From Streptomyces sp. NBC_01689 (GTDB taxonomy: Bacteria; Actinomycetota; Actinomycetes; Streptomycetales; Streptomycetaceae): 64,000 nucleotides of DNA. Shown piece by piece: positions 36,582 through 45,461 of the stretch. A model generated the notes under the pieces. The model was given only the letters and a program-made list of their open reading frames with translations, was not told the DNA's origin and did no database searches. The stretch spans positions 3,410,001-3,474,000 of the forward strand of contig NZ_CP109592.1 of NCBI RefSeq assembly GCF_036250675.1. The letters run 5' to 3'. Each line of letters opens with the position of its first letter. Positions within the stretch are counted from its first letter, which is position 1. The position numbers and the translations under genes are program-made.

Positions 36582-37317
36582 CGACCGGCTCCGTCCGCCG
36601 CTGCCCGCGCCGCCGTCCCAGCCTCCCCGCGACCGGGCCGTAGGCCGCCCCGCCGAGGACGAGGACCGCACCGGCGACGACGGCGGTCAGGATGAGCCGC
36701 AGGGGACCCGGCGTCGAGATCCCGCCGACCGTCTCGAAGCCCGTGGGGCGCTTGAGCATGCCCTTCATGGGCCAGGCGACGGCGTCGACGCGGCCCTTCA
36801 CCGCGGCACGCGACACCGTGCCGTTGAAGGCCTCGGTGAGGTGCGCGGTCGAGTCCAGTGAGCCGGTGCGCTCGTCACCGAGCAGGAAGAGGCGTCCCTC
36901 GGGGACCTCGACGGTCGGGATGCGGTTCGTCTCGGCGGCCTGGCCCTTGGGGAGATACGGTTCGTCGATCTTCTTGTCGTTGACCGTCAGCTTGCCGTTC
37001 GTGCAGCAGGCGACGGTGTCGCCGCCGACCGCGACGACCCGCTTGACGATCAGCATGTCGCCCCAGCTCTTCTGCTTGAAGACGATGACGTCGCCGCGTT
37101 TGACGTCGTTGCCGTCTATCCGCTCCGCCAGGATGCGGTCGCCCACCTTGATGGTCGGCACCATCGACTCGGTCGGCACGGTGTACGGCTGGTAGACGAC
37201 CGCTCCCCAGGCGAAGCCGCCCAGGAAGAGCACACAGCCGAGGGCCACGGCCAGTCCCGACAGCACGCTGCCGAGCCGTCCGCGGCCCTCGTCCGTACGT
37301 CCTGACGTCCTGCTCAT
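36571..37317 (-). CDS. sipZ: Type I signal peptidase (SipZ-like)
   Basis: 248-residue membrane-bound serine protease that removes Sec signal peptides. One N-terminal helix (about 20-38) precedes catalytic Ser in PTESMVPT and Lys in LIVKRVVAVGGD; LFLLGDERTGSLDS is box E. A second helix lies near the C-terminus (LILTAVVAGAVLVLGGAAY). Fourth of four tandem paralogues; GGGGGAG precedes ATG 37317. Name assigned by gene order with S. coelicolor/S. lividans sipWXYZ. Confidence 0.93.
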   Translation of the reverse strand: MSRTSGRTDEGRGRLGSVLSGLAVALGCVLFLGGFAWGAVVYQPYTVPTESMVPTIKVGDRILAERIDGNDVKRGDVIVFKQKSWGDMLIVKRVVAVGGDTVACCTNGKLTVNDKKIDEPYLPKGQAAETNRIPTVEVPEGRLFLLGDERTGSLDSTAHLTEAFNGTVSRAAVKGRVDAVAWPMKGMLKRPTGFETVGGISTPGPLRLILTAVVAGAVLVLGGAAYGPVAGRLGRRRGQRRTEPVGVG

Positions 37318-37398
37318 CCCAGTGCTCCCCCGACTCGGAGAATCGACCCCGCGGTCCTGGGTACGGGCCGCGGAAGATCGGCGATCTGGGACGGCACC

Positions 37399-38343
37399 CT
37401 ACCCGGCGGTACCCCGCCCAGAAACCCTGGGGTTTCCGGGGGTAAGGCGGCGCCTGCGCCACAGCACCAGCGGCACCGCGCCGGCCAGTCCCAGGGCGCC
37501 CGGTGCGGCCGCGCTGAGGTTCTGGTCGAAGGTGTCGGGGATCGGCAGCGTGTTCCAGCGGGTGGGCGGCCAGGCGATCACGATGGCGCGGCCCACGACG
37601 TTGCCCACGGGCACGAAGCCCTGGTACTTGTCCTGCTGGTGGTAGCGGGAGTCCAGCGAGTTCTGGCGGTGGTCACCCATGACCCAGATTTTGCCCGGGG
37701 GTACCGTCACCTTGAACTGGCCGCCCTGGTCGTCGACGCTGCACGGCGTGTTCCCGGCGTACACGTACGTCTCGTTGAGGGCCTTGCCGTTGACCGTCAG
37801 CGGGCCCGAGTTCTGGCACTCGACGGTGTCGCCGGCGACGCCGATGACCCGCTTGATGAGGTCCTTCTCGTCCGCGGAGGGCATCAGGCCGATCTTGCTG
37901 AGGACCTGCTGCACGGCGTTCGGGTTGGGCGTCGGCTCGCCCGCCAGCCAGTTGTCGGGGTCGTGGAAGACGACGACCTCGCCGCGCGAGGGCTCCGAGC
38001 CGAACCACGGCGTGAGCTTGTCGACCAGTACGCGGTCGCCCTGCTGGAGGGTGTTCTGCATCGAGTCCGAGGGGATCGAGAACGCCTGCACCAGGAACGT
38101 CTTGATCAGCAGCGCGAGGACCAGTGCGATACCGATGAGGAGCGGCAGTTCCTTCCAGAAGGAACGCGGATTCTTGGGCTTCTCGTCCTGCTCGCCGTGC
38201 TCCTTCGTACCGCCGCCGTCCCCGGAGTCACTCCCGGGACCGACGCCCTCGTTCGTGGCCGGGGTGGCCGATCCGTCGGTTCGCTCCGGCTGTTCCTCGG
38301 GGCCATCGTGTCCGGATCGTGCGCCGACCGCCAAATCCCCCAC
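37399..38343 (-). CDS. sipY: Type I signal peptidase (SipY-like)
   Basis: 314 residues: acidic, Gly-rich cytoplasmic lead, membrane helix (ELPLLIGIALVLALLIKTFL), catalytic Ser in IPSDSMQNT, Lys in DLIKRVIGVAGD, box E GKIWVMGDHRQNSLDS, and C-terminal helix ending VPLVLWRRRRL. GTG 38343 has GAGGAG seven bases ahead; GTG 38349 is too close to it. The start lies 116 bp inside the sipX reading frame. Confidence 0.92.
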   Translation of the reverse strand: MGDLAVGARSGHDGPEEQPERTDGSATPATNEGVGPGSDSGDGGGTKEHGEQDEKPKNPRSFWKELPLLIGIALVLALLIKTFLVQAFSIPSDSMQNTLQQGDRVLVDKLTPWFGSEPSRGEVVVFHDPDNWLAGEPTPNPNAVQQVLSKIGLMPSADEKDLIKRVIGVAGDTVECQNSGPLTVNGKALNETYVYAGNTPCSVDDQGGQFKVTVPPGKIWVMGDHRQNSLDSRYHQQDKYQGFVPVGNVVGRAIVIAWPPTRWNTLPIPDTFDQNLSAAAPGALGLAGAVPLVLWRRRRLTPGNPRVSGRGTAG

Positions 38344-39310
38344 ATCCACTCCTCACTCCGTGCCGCTGCCTGCCCCGGATCCGGCGCAGGCCCACCACTC
38401 CCATAACGAGCGGGAGTTCCGCAGGGCTCGGGAGCGGGATCAATCCATTGAGATCCGCGGACGCCACCCTATGCGACGGTCCCATGGCCGTGGCCGACCC
38501 GCTCGGCACCGACGCGTACGTGTCCGGCTCCTTCAGGCGACTCCAGTGCCCGAAGGGCCAGGCGATGACCATGGCTCTGCCGACGACGGACTTCTCGGAG
38601 ACGGTACCGCCGTACTTCTCCTTGCGGTGGTACCTGGAGTCGGCCGAGTTGGCCCGGTGGTCGCCCATGACCCAGAGGCGGCCCTTGGGGACGGTCTCCT
38701 CGAAGGGGAAGTCCGAGGGCTTGTTGTCGGCGTGGATGTACGGCTCGTCGAGGGGCATGCCGTTGACCGTGACGCGCCCCTGGGTGTCGCAGCACTTGAC
38801 GGTGTCGCCGCCGACCGCGACGACCCGCTTGATCAGGTCCTTGTCGTTGTCGGAGGGCAGAAGACCGATCTGGGTCAGCCCCTCCTTGATCTGCTTGATG
38901 ACGACGGGGTCGTTCTTCTTGGCGGTCTTCTCGCCCTCGAGCCAGTCACCGGGGTCCTTGAAGACGACGACGTCACCGCGCTGCGGTGTGGAGCCGAACC
39001 ATGGCGTGAACTTGTCCACGAGCACCCGGTCGCCGATCTGGATCGTGCTCTCCATGGAGCCCGACGGGATGACGAAGGCCTGGACGAGGAAGGTCTTGAG
39101 GACGAGGGCTATGAGCACGGCGACGCCGACGAGGAGCGGGATCTCCTTGACGGCCGAGCGCCGGCGTCGTCGCTTCACCTTGCGCTGGAGTTTGCGGCGC
39201 TCGGCGCGGCCGGGGCGCACCGCGCCGCCGGAGGCGCGCCGTGTCCCGGTGGGGAGCAGGTTGGCGGCCGCGTTCTCGGGGAGTCCGCGCGGCCTTCCGC
39301 GGTTACCCAT
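38228..39310 (-). CDS. sipX: Type I signal peptidase (SipX-like)
   Basis: 360 residues. Basic cytoplasmic N-terminus (RRKLQRKVKRRRRRSAVKEI), membrane helix (LLVGVAVLIALVLKTFL), Ser in IPSGSMEST, Lys in DLIKRVVAVGGD, box E GRLWVMGDHRANSADS. After the C-terminal helix (PAELPLVMGVVGL) the frame continues ~50 residues into Arg/Gly-rich sequence that overlaps sipY, suggesting an extended or eroded stop. ATG 39310 overlaps sipW by eight bases. Confidence 0.91.
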   Translation of the reverse strand: MGNRGRPRGLPENAAANLLPTGTRRASGGAVRPGRAERRKLQRKVKRRRRRSAVKEIPLLVGVAVLIALVLKTFLVQAFVIPSGSMESTIQIGDRVLVDKFTPWFGSTPQRGDVVVFKDPGDWLEGEKTAKKNDPVVIKQIKEGLTQIGLLPSDNDKDLIKRVVAVGGDTVKCCDTQGRVTVNGMPLDEPYIHADNKPSDFPFEETVPKGRLWVMGDHRANSADSRYHRKEKYGGTVSEKSVVGRAMVIAWPFGHWSRLKEPDTYASVPSGSATAMGPSHRVASADLNGLIPLPSPAELPLVMGVVGLRRIRGRQRHGVRSGCGGFGGRRTIRTRWPRGTAGANRRIGHPGHERGRRSRE

Positions 39311-40019
39311 GGGCACCGTCCGCGGCCGGTACGCGCGCGTAGGCGCCGGGGCGCTTCAGCCGGGTCCAGTCGTCCGAGGGCCAGACGATCAAGTCGGCCC
39401 GGCCGATGACGTCGCCGACGGGGATCATGCCGCCCCCGGGGGACCCCAGGTGGTCCCTGGAGTCGCTGGAGTCGCTGCGGTGGTCGCCGAGGAGGAACAG
39501 GCGACCGGCGGGCACGACGACGTCGAAGGGCACCCCCGACGGGCTGTCCCCCGGATACAGAAACGTCGACTCGTCGACCGGACGGCCGTTCACCTCGAGC
39601 CTCCCCTCCTTGTCGCAGCAGACCACGTGGTCTCCCCCCACACCGACGACGCGTTTCACGTAGTCGGCGTTCCCGAAGTAGCCGGTGCCGTCGAACACGA
39701 CGATGTCTCCCCGCTGCGGCTCGGCACCGAAACGGTACGCCAACTTATTTACGAGAACGCGGTCGCCGATCCTCAATCCGGGCTCCATCGAGCTGCTGGG
39801 AATCTCGAACGGCTGCGTCACGAAGGTGCTGAGGACGATCAGGAAGAGCAGGCAGACGAGGGCGGTCAGGGTGATCCGTCCGCCGGGGAGCCATTCCGCG
39901 AGCCGGTCCAGCAACGCGGAACGCGACCGTCCCTCCGGCCCCTGGGTGTCCGGGTCCTCTTCGGACCCGGCGGGGTGGGAGGAGCGGTCGCGCTCCGTGT
40001 GCCGTGCTTCGGTGTTCAT
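39303..40019 (-). CDS. sipW: Type I signal peptidase (SipW-like)
   Basis: 238 residues: Pro/Asp-rich N-terminus, one helix (ITLTALVCLLFLIVLSTFV), Ser in IPSSSMEPG, Lys in DYVKRVVGVGGD, box E GRLFLLGDHRSDSSDS. Unlike the other three it lacks an obvious C-terminal helix. First of the tandem, 45 bases after rplS, so likely transcribed with it. Name by gene order. Confidence 0.92.
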   Translation of the reverse strand: MNTEARHTERDRSSHPAGSEEDPDTQGPEGRSRSALLDRLAEWLPGGRITLTALVCLLFLIVLSTFVTQPFEIPSSSMEPGLRIGDRVLVNKLAYRFGAEPQRGDIVVFDGTGYFGNADYVKRVVGVGGDHVVCCDKEGRLEVNGRPVDESTFLYPGDSPSGVPFDVVVPAGRLFLLGDHRSDSSDSRDHLGSPGGGMIPVGDVIGRADLIVWPSDDWTRLKRPGAYARVPAADGAHG

Positions 40020-40064
40020 CGGAGCCAGATGTTATCCGGCGTCCGTATGAGCCTCCGGGCGAGC

Positions 40065-40415
40065 TCAGTTGTCGCGCTTCTCCTTGATCTTCGCGGCCTT
40101 GCCGCGCAGGTCACGGAGGTAGTAGAGCTTCGCGCGACGCACGTCACCGCGGGTGACGAGCTCGATCTTCTCGACGATCGGGGTGTGCACCGGGAAGGTG
40201 CGCTCGACGCCGACCGAGAAGGAGACCTTGCGGACCGTGAAGGTCTCGCGGACACCGGCGCCCTGGCGGCGGATGACAACACCCTTGAACTGCTGCACAC
40301 GGGAGCGGTTGCCCTCGATGACGCGCACGTGGACGTTGACGGTGTCACCCGGGCGGAAGGCCGGGATGTCGGTGCGCAGCGAGGCGCTGTCGACGGTGTC
40401 GAGCAGGTGAGACAT
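40065..40415 (-). CDS. rplS: 50S ribosomal protein L19
   Basis: 116 residues, full length. Conserved segments [40 protein letters not shown] and [20 protein letters not shown]. Located at the 30S-50S interface. ATG 40415 gives [13 protein letters not shown]. Next to trmD-rimM-rpsP in the usual order. Confidence 0.97.
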   Translation of the reverse strand: MSHLLDTVDSASLRTDIPAFRPGDTVNVHVRVIEGNRSRVQQFKGVVIRRQGAGVRETFTVRKVSFSVGVERTFPVHTPIVEKIELVTRGDVRRAKLYYLRDLRGKAAKIKEKRDN

Positions 40416-40547
40416 GGGATCTGCTTTCTTCGCCGATGCCACAGGTCATCGACGGGAGAAGGGTTTTCAGGAGAGTGCTGCCGCGTCGGGGCGGGCGTCG
40501 TGTCCCCCTGTGGCAGGGGCGCACGCCGGACGACGTAGAGCAGCGGC

Positions 40548-41369
40548 CTATTGTTCCACGGCCTGGGGCCTGCGCCAAAATCGGCCGTCGGGATCCGGCT
40601 GCCATCCCAGGATCGAGAGCATCTCGCGGTCCTTCTTGTCGAAGAGGGACGCCTCGCAGCGCTCGATGAGGTCGGGGCGGTTGGCCGCGGTGCGGCGCAG
40701 GGCCTCGTCGCGCCGCCAGCGGGCGATCTTGCCGTGGTGACCGCTGAGGAGCACGTCGGGGATCTCCCGGCCGCGCCACTCGGGGGGCTTGGTGTAGACG
40801 GGGCCTTCGAGGAGGTTGGCCATGGCGCCGGGGGCGAAGGAGTCGTCGCGGTGGGACTCGGCGTTGCCCAGGACGCCGGGCAGCAGGCGTGCGACGGCCT
40901 CGGTGACGACGAGGACGGCCGCTTCGCCGCCGGCGAGGACGTAGTCGCCGATGGACACCTCGTGGACGGGCATGCGGGTGGCGTACTCGTCGATGACGCG
41001 GCGGTCGATGCCCTCGTAGCGGGCGGGGGTGAAGACCAGCCAGGGGCGTTCGGAGAGTTCGACGGCGAGTGCCTGGGTGAAGGGGCGTCCGCTGGGTGTG
41101 GGGACGACGAGGGCGGGGCGGTGCGCGCCGCCCTCGTAGCCGTCGGCCAGCACGGTGTCGAGGGCCTCGCCCCAGGGGTCGGTCTTCATGACCATGCCGG
41201 GGCCGCCGCCGTAGGGGGTGTCGTCGACGGTGTTGTGGCGGTCGTACGTCCACTGCCTCAGGTCGTGGACGTGGACGTCGAGCTGTCCGCGCGCGCGGGC
41301 CTTTCCGACGAGTGAGACGTCGAGGGGGTCGAGGTACTCGGGGAAGATCGTGACGACGTCGAGCCGCAT
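40548..41369 (-). CDS. trmD: tRNA (guanine37-N1)-methyltransferase
   Basis: 273-residue SPOUT enzyme that methylates G37 to keep reading frame. Trefoil-knot motifs: FTPARYEGIDRRVIDEYATR, SIGDYVLAGGEAAVLVVTEA and VLLSGHHGKIARWRRDEALR. Start ATG 41369 overlaps the rimM stop by one base (TAATG), so the two are coupled. Confidence 0.96.
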   Translation of the reverse strand: MRLDVVTIFPEYLDPLDVSLVGKARARGQLDVHVHDLRQWTYDRHNTVDDTPYGGGPGMVMKTDPWGEALDTVLADGYEGGAHRPALVVPTPSGRPFTQALAVELSERPWLVFTPARYEGIDRRVIDEYATRMPVHEVSIGDYVLAGGEAAVLVVTEAVARLLPGVLGNAESHRDDSFAPGAMANLLEGPVYTKPPEWRGREIPDVLLSGHHGKIARWRRDEALRRTAANRPDLIERCEASLFDKKDREMLSILGWQPDPDGRFWRRPQAVEQ

Positions 41370-41947
41370 TACGCCTCTTCCCCGGCCGAGTCCGCCGTGG
41401 AGTCCCCTTCGGAGTCCCGGGAGGAGGCGATCTCGGCGCGGTCGTCGATCAGGCCGGGCGGGGGGTCGATGACGGCCCGCTGCTCGTCCAGGTCGATGTC
41501 GACGACGATCTCCTCGACGAAGGGGATCAGGACCTCGGTGCCGTCCGGCCGCTCGACGACGAACAGGTCCTGTGAGGGCAGGTGGGAGATCTCGGTGATC
41601 CGTCCGACCTCGTCGCCGTCCTTGGTGACCACGTCGAGGTCCATCAGCTGGTGGTCGTAGTACTCGTCGGGGTCCTCGGGCTTCTCGTCCGGGTCGACCT
41701 CGGCGATGAGCAGGGTGTTGCGCAGCGCCTCGGCGGCGTTGCGGTCGCGCACGCCCTCGAAACGCAGGAGCAGACGGCCGCTGTGCACGCGGCCCGTCTC
41801 GATGGTCAGCGGGCCGGTGGAGGCGGGGTCGGTGGCCAGGACGGCGCCGGGGGCGAGCCTGAGCTCCGGTTCGTCGGTGCGTACCTCGACGGTGACCTCG
41901 CCCTTGATGCCGTGGGCGCGGCCGACGCGAGCGACTACCAGCTGCAC
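41369..41947 (-). CDS. rimM: 16S rRNA processing/ribosome maturation factor RimM
   Basis: 192 residues: N-terminal RimM domain ([40 protein letters not shown]) and C-terminal PRC barrel ([39 protein letters not shown]), plus an acidic tail. Acts in 30S 3'-domain assembly with S19. GTG 41947 follows AGGAG. Confidence 0.95.
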   Translation of the reverse strand: MQLVVARVGRAHGIKGEVTVEVRTDEPELRLAPGAVLATDPASTGPLTIETGRVHSGRLLLRFEGVRDRNAAEALRNTLLIAEVDPDEKPEDPDEYYDHQLMDLDVVTKDGDEVGRITEISHLPSQDLFVVERPDGTEVLIPFVEEIVVDIDLDEQRAVIDPPPGLIDDRAEIASSRDSEGDSTADSAGEEA

Positions 41948-42053
41948 TGTGCTTGATCTCCTGTCGTGTGCCTGCGGTACTGCTACGCAGACGACTACGG
42001 GCCGGGGCGGGCCTGATGGCCCTCCCCGGCCCGAGCCGGTGCTGCCTGTTGCG

Positions 42054-42293
42054 TCAGCGGACGTGGTCCACGTCGACGAGGTCGACGCGGACACCGCGGC
42101 CGCCGATGGCGCCGACGACCGTGCGCAGAGCGCGTGCGGTGCGGCCGTTGCGGCCGATCACCTTGCCGAGGTCGTCGGGGTGGACCCGGACCTCGAGTAC
42201 GCGCCCGCGGCGCAGGTCGCGGGAGGCGACCTGCACGTCGTCGGGGTTGTCGACGATGCCCTTCACGAGGTGCTCGAGAGCCTCCTCGAGCAT
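42054..42293 (-). CDS. khpA: KH-domain RNA-binding protein (KhpA-like)
   Basis: 79 residues consisting of one KH domain; the GxxG-type loop is [20 protein letters not shown]. Homologues bind RNA broadly, with KhpB as partner. The start is two bases after the rpsP stop, so it is co-transcribed between rpsP and rimM, its standard position in Gram-positive bacteria. Confidence 0.93.
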   Translation of the reverse strand: MLEEALEHLVKGIVDNPDDVQVASRDLRRGRVLEVRVHPDDLGKVIGRNGRTARALRTVVGAIGGRGVRVDLVDVDHVR

Positions 42294-42295
42294 GC

Positions 42296-42715
42296 TCAGG
42301 CCTCGGTCGACGCGGACTCGGCGGCGGCCTCGTCCTTCTTCTCAGCCTTCTTCTTCTGGGTGATGGCCTCACCCTTGCCCTCGTCGTCGCCGCCCAGGGC
42401 GTCGAACAGCGGGCGCGACGCCTTCGGCTCGGCGACGAGCAGCGGAGCGGGGGCGGGCAGACCCTTGAACTTCTGCCAGTCGCCCGTCAGCTTCAGGATG
42501 GCGAGGACGGGCTCGGTCGGCTGGGCGCCGACACTCAGCCAGTACTGCGCGCGGTCGGTGTCGACCTCGATGCGCGAGGGGTTCTGCACCGGGTGGTACA
42601 GGCCGATCTCCTCGATGGCCCGGCCGTCACGGCGGGTACGGGAGTCGGCGACGACGATGCGGTAGTGAGGCGAACGGATCTTGCCCAGACGCTTCAGCTT
42701 GATCTTGACTGCCAC
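42296..42715 (-). CDS. rpsP: 30S ribosomal protein S16
   Basis: 139 residues. S16 core ([60 protein letters not shown]) with an actinobacterial Lys/Glu/Ala-rich tail. GTG 42715 start with AGGAGACAC upstream. First gene of rpsP-khpA-rimM-trmD. Confidence 0.97.
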   Translation of the reverse strand: MAVKIKLKRLGKIRSPHYRIVVADSRTRRDGRAIEEIGLYHPVQNPSRIEVDTDRAQYWLSVGAQPTEPVLAILKLTGDWQKFKGLPAPAPLLVAEPKASRPLFDALGGDDEGKGEAITQKKKAEKKDEAAAESASTEA

Positions 42716-42998
42716 GGAAGTGGTGTCTCCTGGTCTTGACGTGGTGGGCACGGCGGGTCGGCCGCGTGGGGTTGCGGTACCCGAGTGCCCGATGGACGCG
42801 TCAGCCGGAGGAGAGAGGGGTCCTGTGCGACTGTCGAGTACAGCTAGACATTGTGCCACACCCCGGAGGTTCACCTCACCGGCCGTACGGGCGGGCCCAT
42901 GGCTGACCGGCGCCCGGCGCCGGTCCCGGGCGCCGGCGGTTCGCGCGGCGCTCACCGGGCGGTGCGGCCGAGTACGGCTGCCACGAGCAGCCGTCCTC

Positions 42999-43595
42999 TC
43001 AGCTCGCGGCCGCCCCGACCACCTCCGGGATCCGGAAGGGTTTGCCGCACCCCCCGCACATGATGGGCGCCTGGGCCAGGACGGACGGGACGACCCGTAC
43101 GTTGCGGCCGCAGTCGCAGACCGCCTTGACGCGGACGCCTCCTCCGGAGGAACCGTGCCGGGCGGCGGGGCCCCGGAACGAGCGGGCCGTGTCGGCGGCG
43201 GTCGCGGCGGTGTGCGCCTTGAGGGCGCGCTGCAGCCGTTCGATGGTCGGGCGGTAGCGGCGCTTGGCCTCGGGATTGAGGGTGACGAGCGAGAACCCGC
43301 TGCTGGGATGCGGTTCCTCGGGGTGGTCGAGGCCCAGCTCCTCGGCGATCGCGAGGAATCTGCGGTTGTGGTAGCGGCCGGCGCGTGAGGTGTCGCGGAC
43401 TCCGCGGGAGGCGGCGATGCCATGGACTGCCTCGTGCAACAGGCGTTCGAAGGAGAGTTCGTGCCCGCAGGCGGACGACGATTCTCCGATCAGGGACTCG
43501 GGCGCGGCCAGATCGGGCAGCTCGGGGTGGTGCCGCTGAATGTCGGCCCACGCCCCTGCCAGCTCTGCGGCAAGAACAGGTGGTGTCGTGCTCAC
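42999..43595 (-). CDS. SprT-like zinc protein with C-terminal zinc ribbon
   Basis: 198 residues. A helical N-terminal domain bears [10 protein letters not shown], an HExxH zinc-protease motif of the SprT type, followed by [17 protein letters not shown] with a possible third His. The C-terminus carries [10 protein letters not shown] and MCGGCGKPF, a four-Cys zinc ribbon as in SprT/Spartan-like proteins. Conserved in Streptomyces but uncharacterised, as far as I know. GTG 43595. No operon partner. Confidence 0.78.
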   Translation of the reverse strand: MSTTPPVLAAELAGAWADIQRHHPELPDLAAPESLIGESSSACGHELSFERLLHEAVHGIAASRGVRDTSRAGRYHNRRFLAIAEELGLDHPEEPHPSSGFSLVTLNPEAKRRYRPTIERLQRALKAHTAATAADTARSFRGPAARHGSSGGGVRVKAVCDCGRNVRVVPSVLAQAPIMCGGCGKPFRIPEVVGAAAS

Positions 43596-43792
43596 GTCGT
43601 GACAACGAGCCGGGGGCCCCGTGTGTTCCTATTCCGGGGCATCCCAAATAATTTGCACGTACCCGTCAGTTGCCGCTGATGTGTCCTGACGAGGGCGGGT
43701 GCGCTGATCTGCGGAGAAGCCTCACAGCTCGCACCAAGCCGGTACGTAGCCACGCGTACGCCCCGGCGCGTAGACGCTGTCCGCACGCCGGG

Positions 43793-43813
43793 GCACCTGT
43801 CGTCATCAGGTGC
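43793..43813 (-). terminator. Hairpin after proS
   Basis: GCACCTG and CAGGTGC pair around a seven-base loop, 34 bases past the proS stop. Confidence 0.55.
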
Positions 43814-43846
43814 GCAAGAGGGGTTTCGGCCGCCCTCGGGAGCGGC

Positions 43847-45262
43847 TCAGTAGGCGCGCGCGACGACGGCGACGTTACCGGGTGCGTCATCACTGCCGGG
43901 CACCGACCCGTCCTCGGCGATCAGACACCGTACGGTCACGGAGTGCTCGGCGAGCCTGGCCTCGCCCTCTTCGCCGAGGTCGGCCCACGGGATGCGGGCC
44001 CAGCCGCCGGCCGTGGCGGCCTCGACGGCCTGCTCGACCGTCGACACGTCCGAGGTCCGGGACGCGCGGCGGGCGCGCGACTGCTCCAGGAGCAGCGCCT
44101 GGTCCTCGTCGAGGACTCCGGGCAGCAGTCCCGCCAGCGCGTCGAGGGCGACCGGCTCCTTGCCCCCGCGGATGCGGCGGGCCAGCATCGCGGTGCCGTT
44201 CTCCAGGTCACGGGGTCCGACCTCGATGCGCACCGGGACGCCCTTGAGCTCCCAGTCGACGGCGCGCCGTCCGAAGGGGGTGTCGGTGCGGTCGTCCACC
44301 TGGACGCGTACCCCGGCCGCGGAGAGCCGGTCGCCGATCTCGCGGACCTTGGCCAGAACCGCCTCGTCGTCCTTGATCGCGAGGACGACGGCCTGGACGG
44401 GGGCGAGGCGTGGCGGGACCCGCAGTCCGCTGTCGTCGCCGTGCGACATGATCAGGCCACCGACCATGCGGGTCGAGGAGCCCCAGGAGGTCTGCCAGAC
44501 GAGTTCCTGCCGGCCGTCCCTGGAGAGGTACTGGGTGTTGAAGGCCCTCGCGAAGTTCTGGCCGAGTTCGTGGCTGGTGCCCATCTGGAGGGCCTTGCCG
44601 TCGCCCATCATGCCTTCGAGGGTGAGGGTGTTGACGGCGCCGGCGAACCGCTCGCGGGGGGTCTTGCGGCCGAGCAGCACGTCGATGCCGAGGACGTTCA
44701 CCATGAAGTCCTCGTACACCTCCTTGTGGATGTACGCGGCGTAGTCCCGGGCGTCCTCGTAGGTGGCGTGGGCGGTGTGGCCCTCCTGCCACAGGAACTC
44801 GGTGGTGCGCAGGAACACACGCGGGCGCATCTCCCAACGGACCACGTTCGCCCACTGGTTGATCAGCAGCGGCAGGTCGCGGTAGCTCTGCACCCACTTG
44901 GAGAACGAGGCGTTGATGATCGTCTCGGAGGTGGGGCGGACGACGACCGGCTCCTCCAGCTCCTTGCCGCCGCCGTGCGTGACGACCGCGAGCTCGGGGG
45001 CGAAGCCCTCGACGTGCTCGGCCTCCTTCGTCAGGTACGACTGCGGGATGAAGAGCGGGAAGTAGGCGTTCTGGGCTCCGGCCGCCTTGATGCGGGCGTC
45101 CATCTCCTGCTGCATCCGTTCCCACAGCCCGTATCCGTACGGGCGGATGATCATGGTGCCGCGCACCGGGCCGTTGTCGGCCAGCTCGGCCTTGTTGATC
45201 AGGTCCTGGTACCAGCGCGGGAAGTCGTCCGCCTGGGGCGTGAGAACAGGTGCCTTAGCCAT
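43847..45262 (-). CDS. proS: Prolyl-tRNA synthetase, archaeal/eukaryotic type (short, type 3)
   Basis: 471-residue class II synthetase. Motif 2 region RWEMRPRVFLRTTEFLWQEG, motif 3 and PPRLAPVQAVVLAIKDDEA belong to the archaeal/eukaryotic ProRS branch, which lacks the bacterial editing insertion and ends in a conserved Tyr (here VVARAY). Length matches type 3. Most Streptomyces carry another, bacterial-type ProRS elsewhere, so this could be a second, specialised copy; that cannot be tested from this window. ATG 45262. Confidence 0.94.
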   Translation of the reverse strand: MAKAPVLTPQADDFPRWYQDLINKAELADNGPVRGTMIIRPYGYGLWERMQQEMDARIKAAGAQNAYFPLFIPQSYLTKEAEHVEGFAPELAVVTHGGGKELEEPVVVRPTSETIINASFSKWVQSYRDLPLLINQWANVVRWEMRPRVFLRTTEFLWQEGHTAHATYEDARDYAAYIHKEVYEDFMVNVLGIDVLLGRKTPRERFAGAVNTLTLEGMMGDGKALQMGTSHELGQNFARAFNTQYLSRDGRQELVWQTSWGSSTRMVGGLIMSHGDDSGLRVPPRLAPVQAVVLAIKDDEAVLAKVREIGDRLSAAGVRVQVDDRTDTPFGRRAVDWELKGVPVRIEVGPRDLENGTAMLARRIRGGKEPVALDALAGLLPGVLDEDQALLLEQSRARRASRTSDVSTVEQAVEAATAGGWARIPWADLGEEGEARLAEHSVTVRCLIAEDGSVPGSDDAPGNVAVVARAY

Positions 45263-45461
45263 GGCGCGATGGTACGGGCACACGTTGCCGGGACGTGAAT
45301 TCTCGTGCCGCGCGCGGACGGCGCGCAAGCGGCGCGCCGCAACCCCTGGACGCCGCGACGAGTGGGGAGTTATCTGACATACGGGGGAAGTGCGCGCGCA
45401 CGGCGCGGGGGTCGGGGGAACGGGGCACGGCATCAACTCTCGGCGGATTGGGGCGCTTTCG

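Noticed and set aside
43596..43846. Possible RNA gene or start of a mobile element in the AT-richer spacer near 43630
   Set aside because: No cloverleaf, no terminal repeats; only a small hairpin ending proS was supportable.
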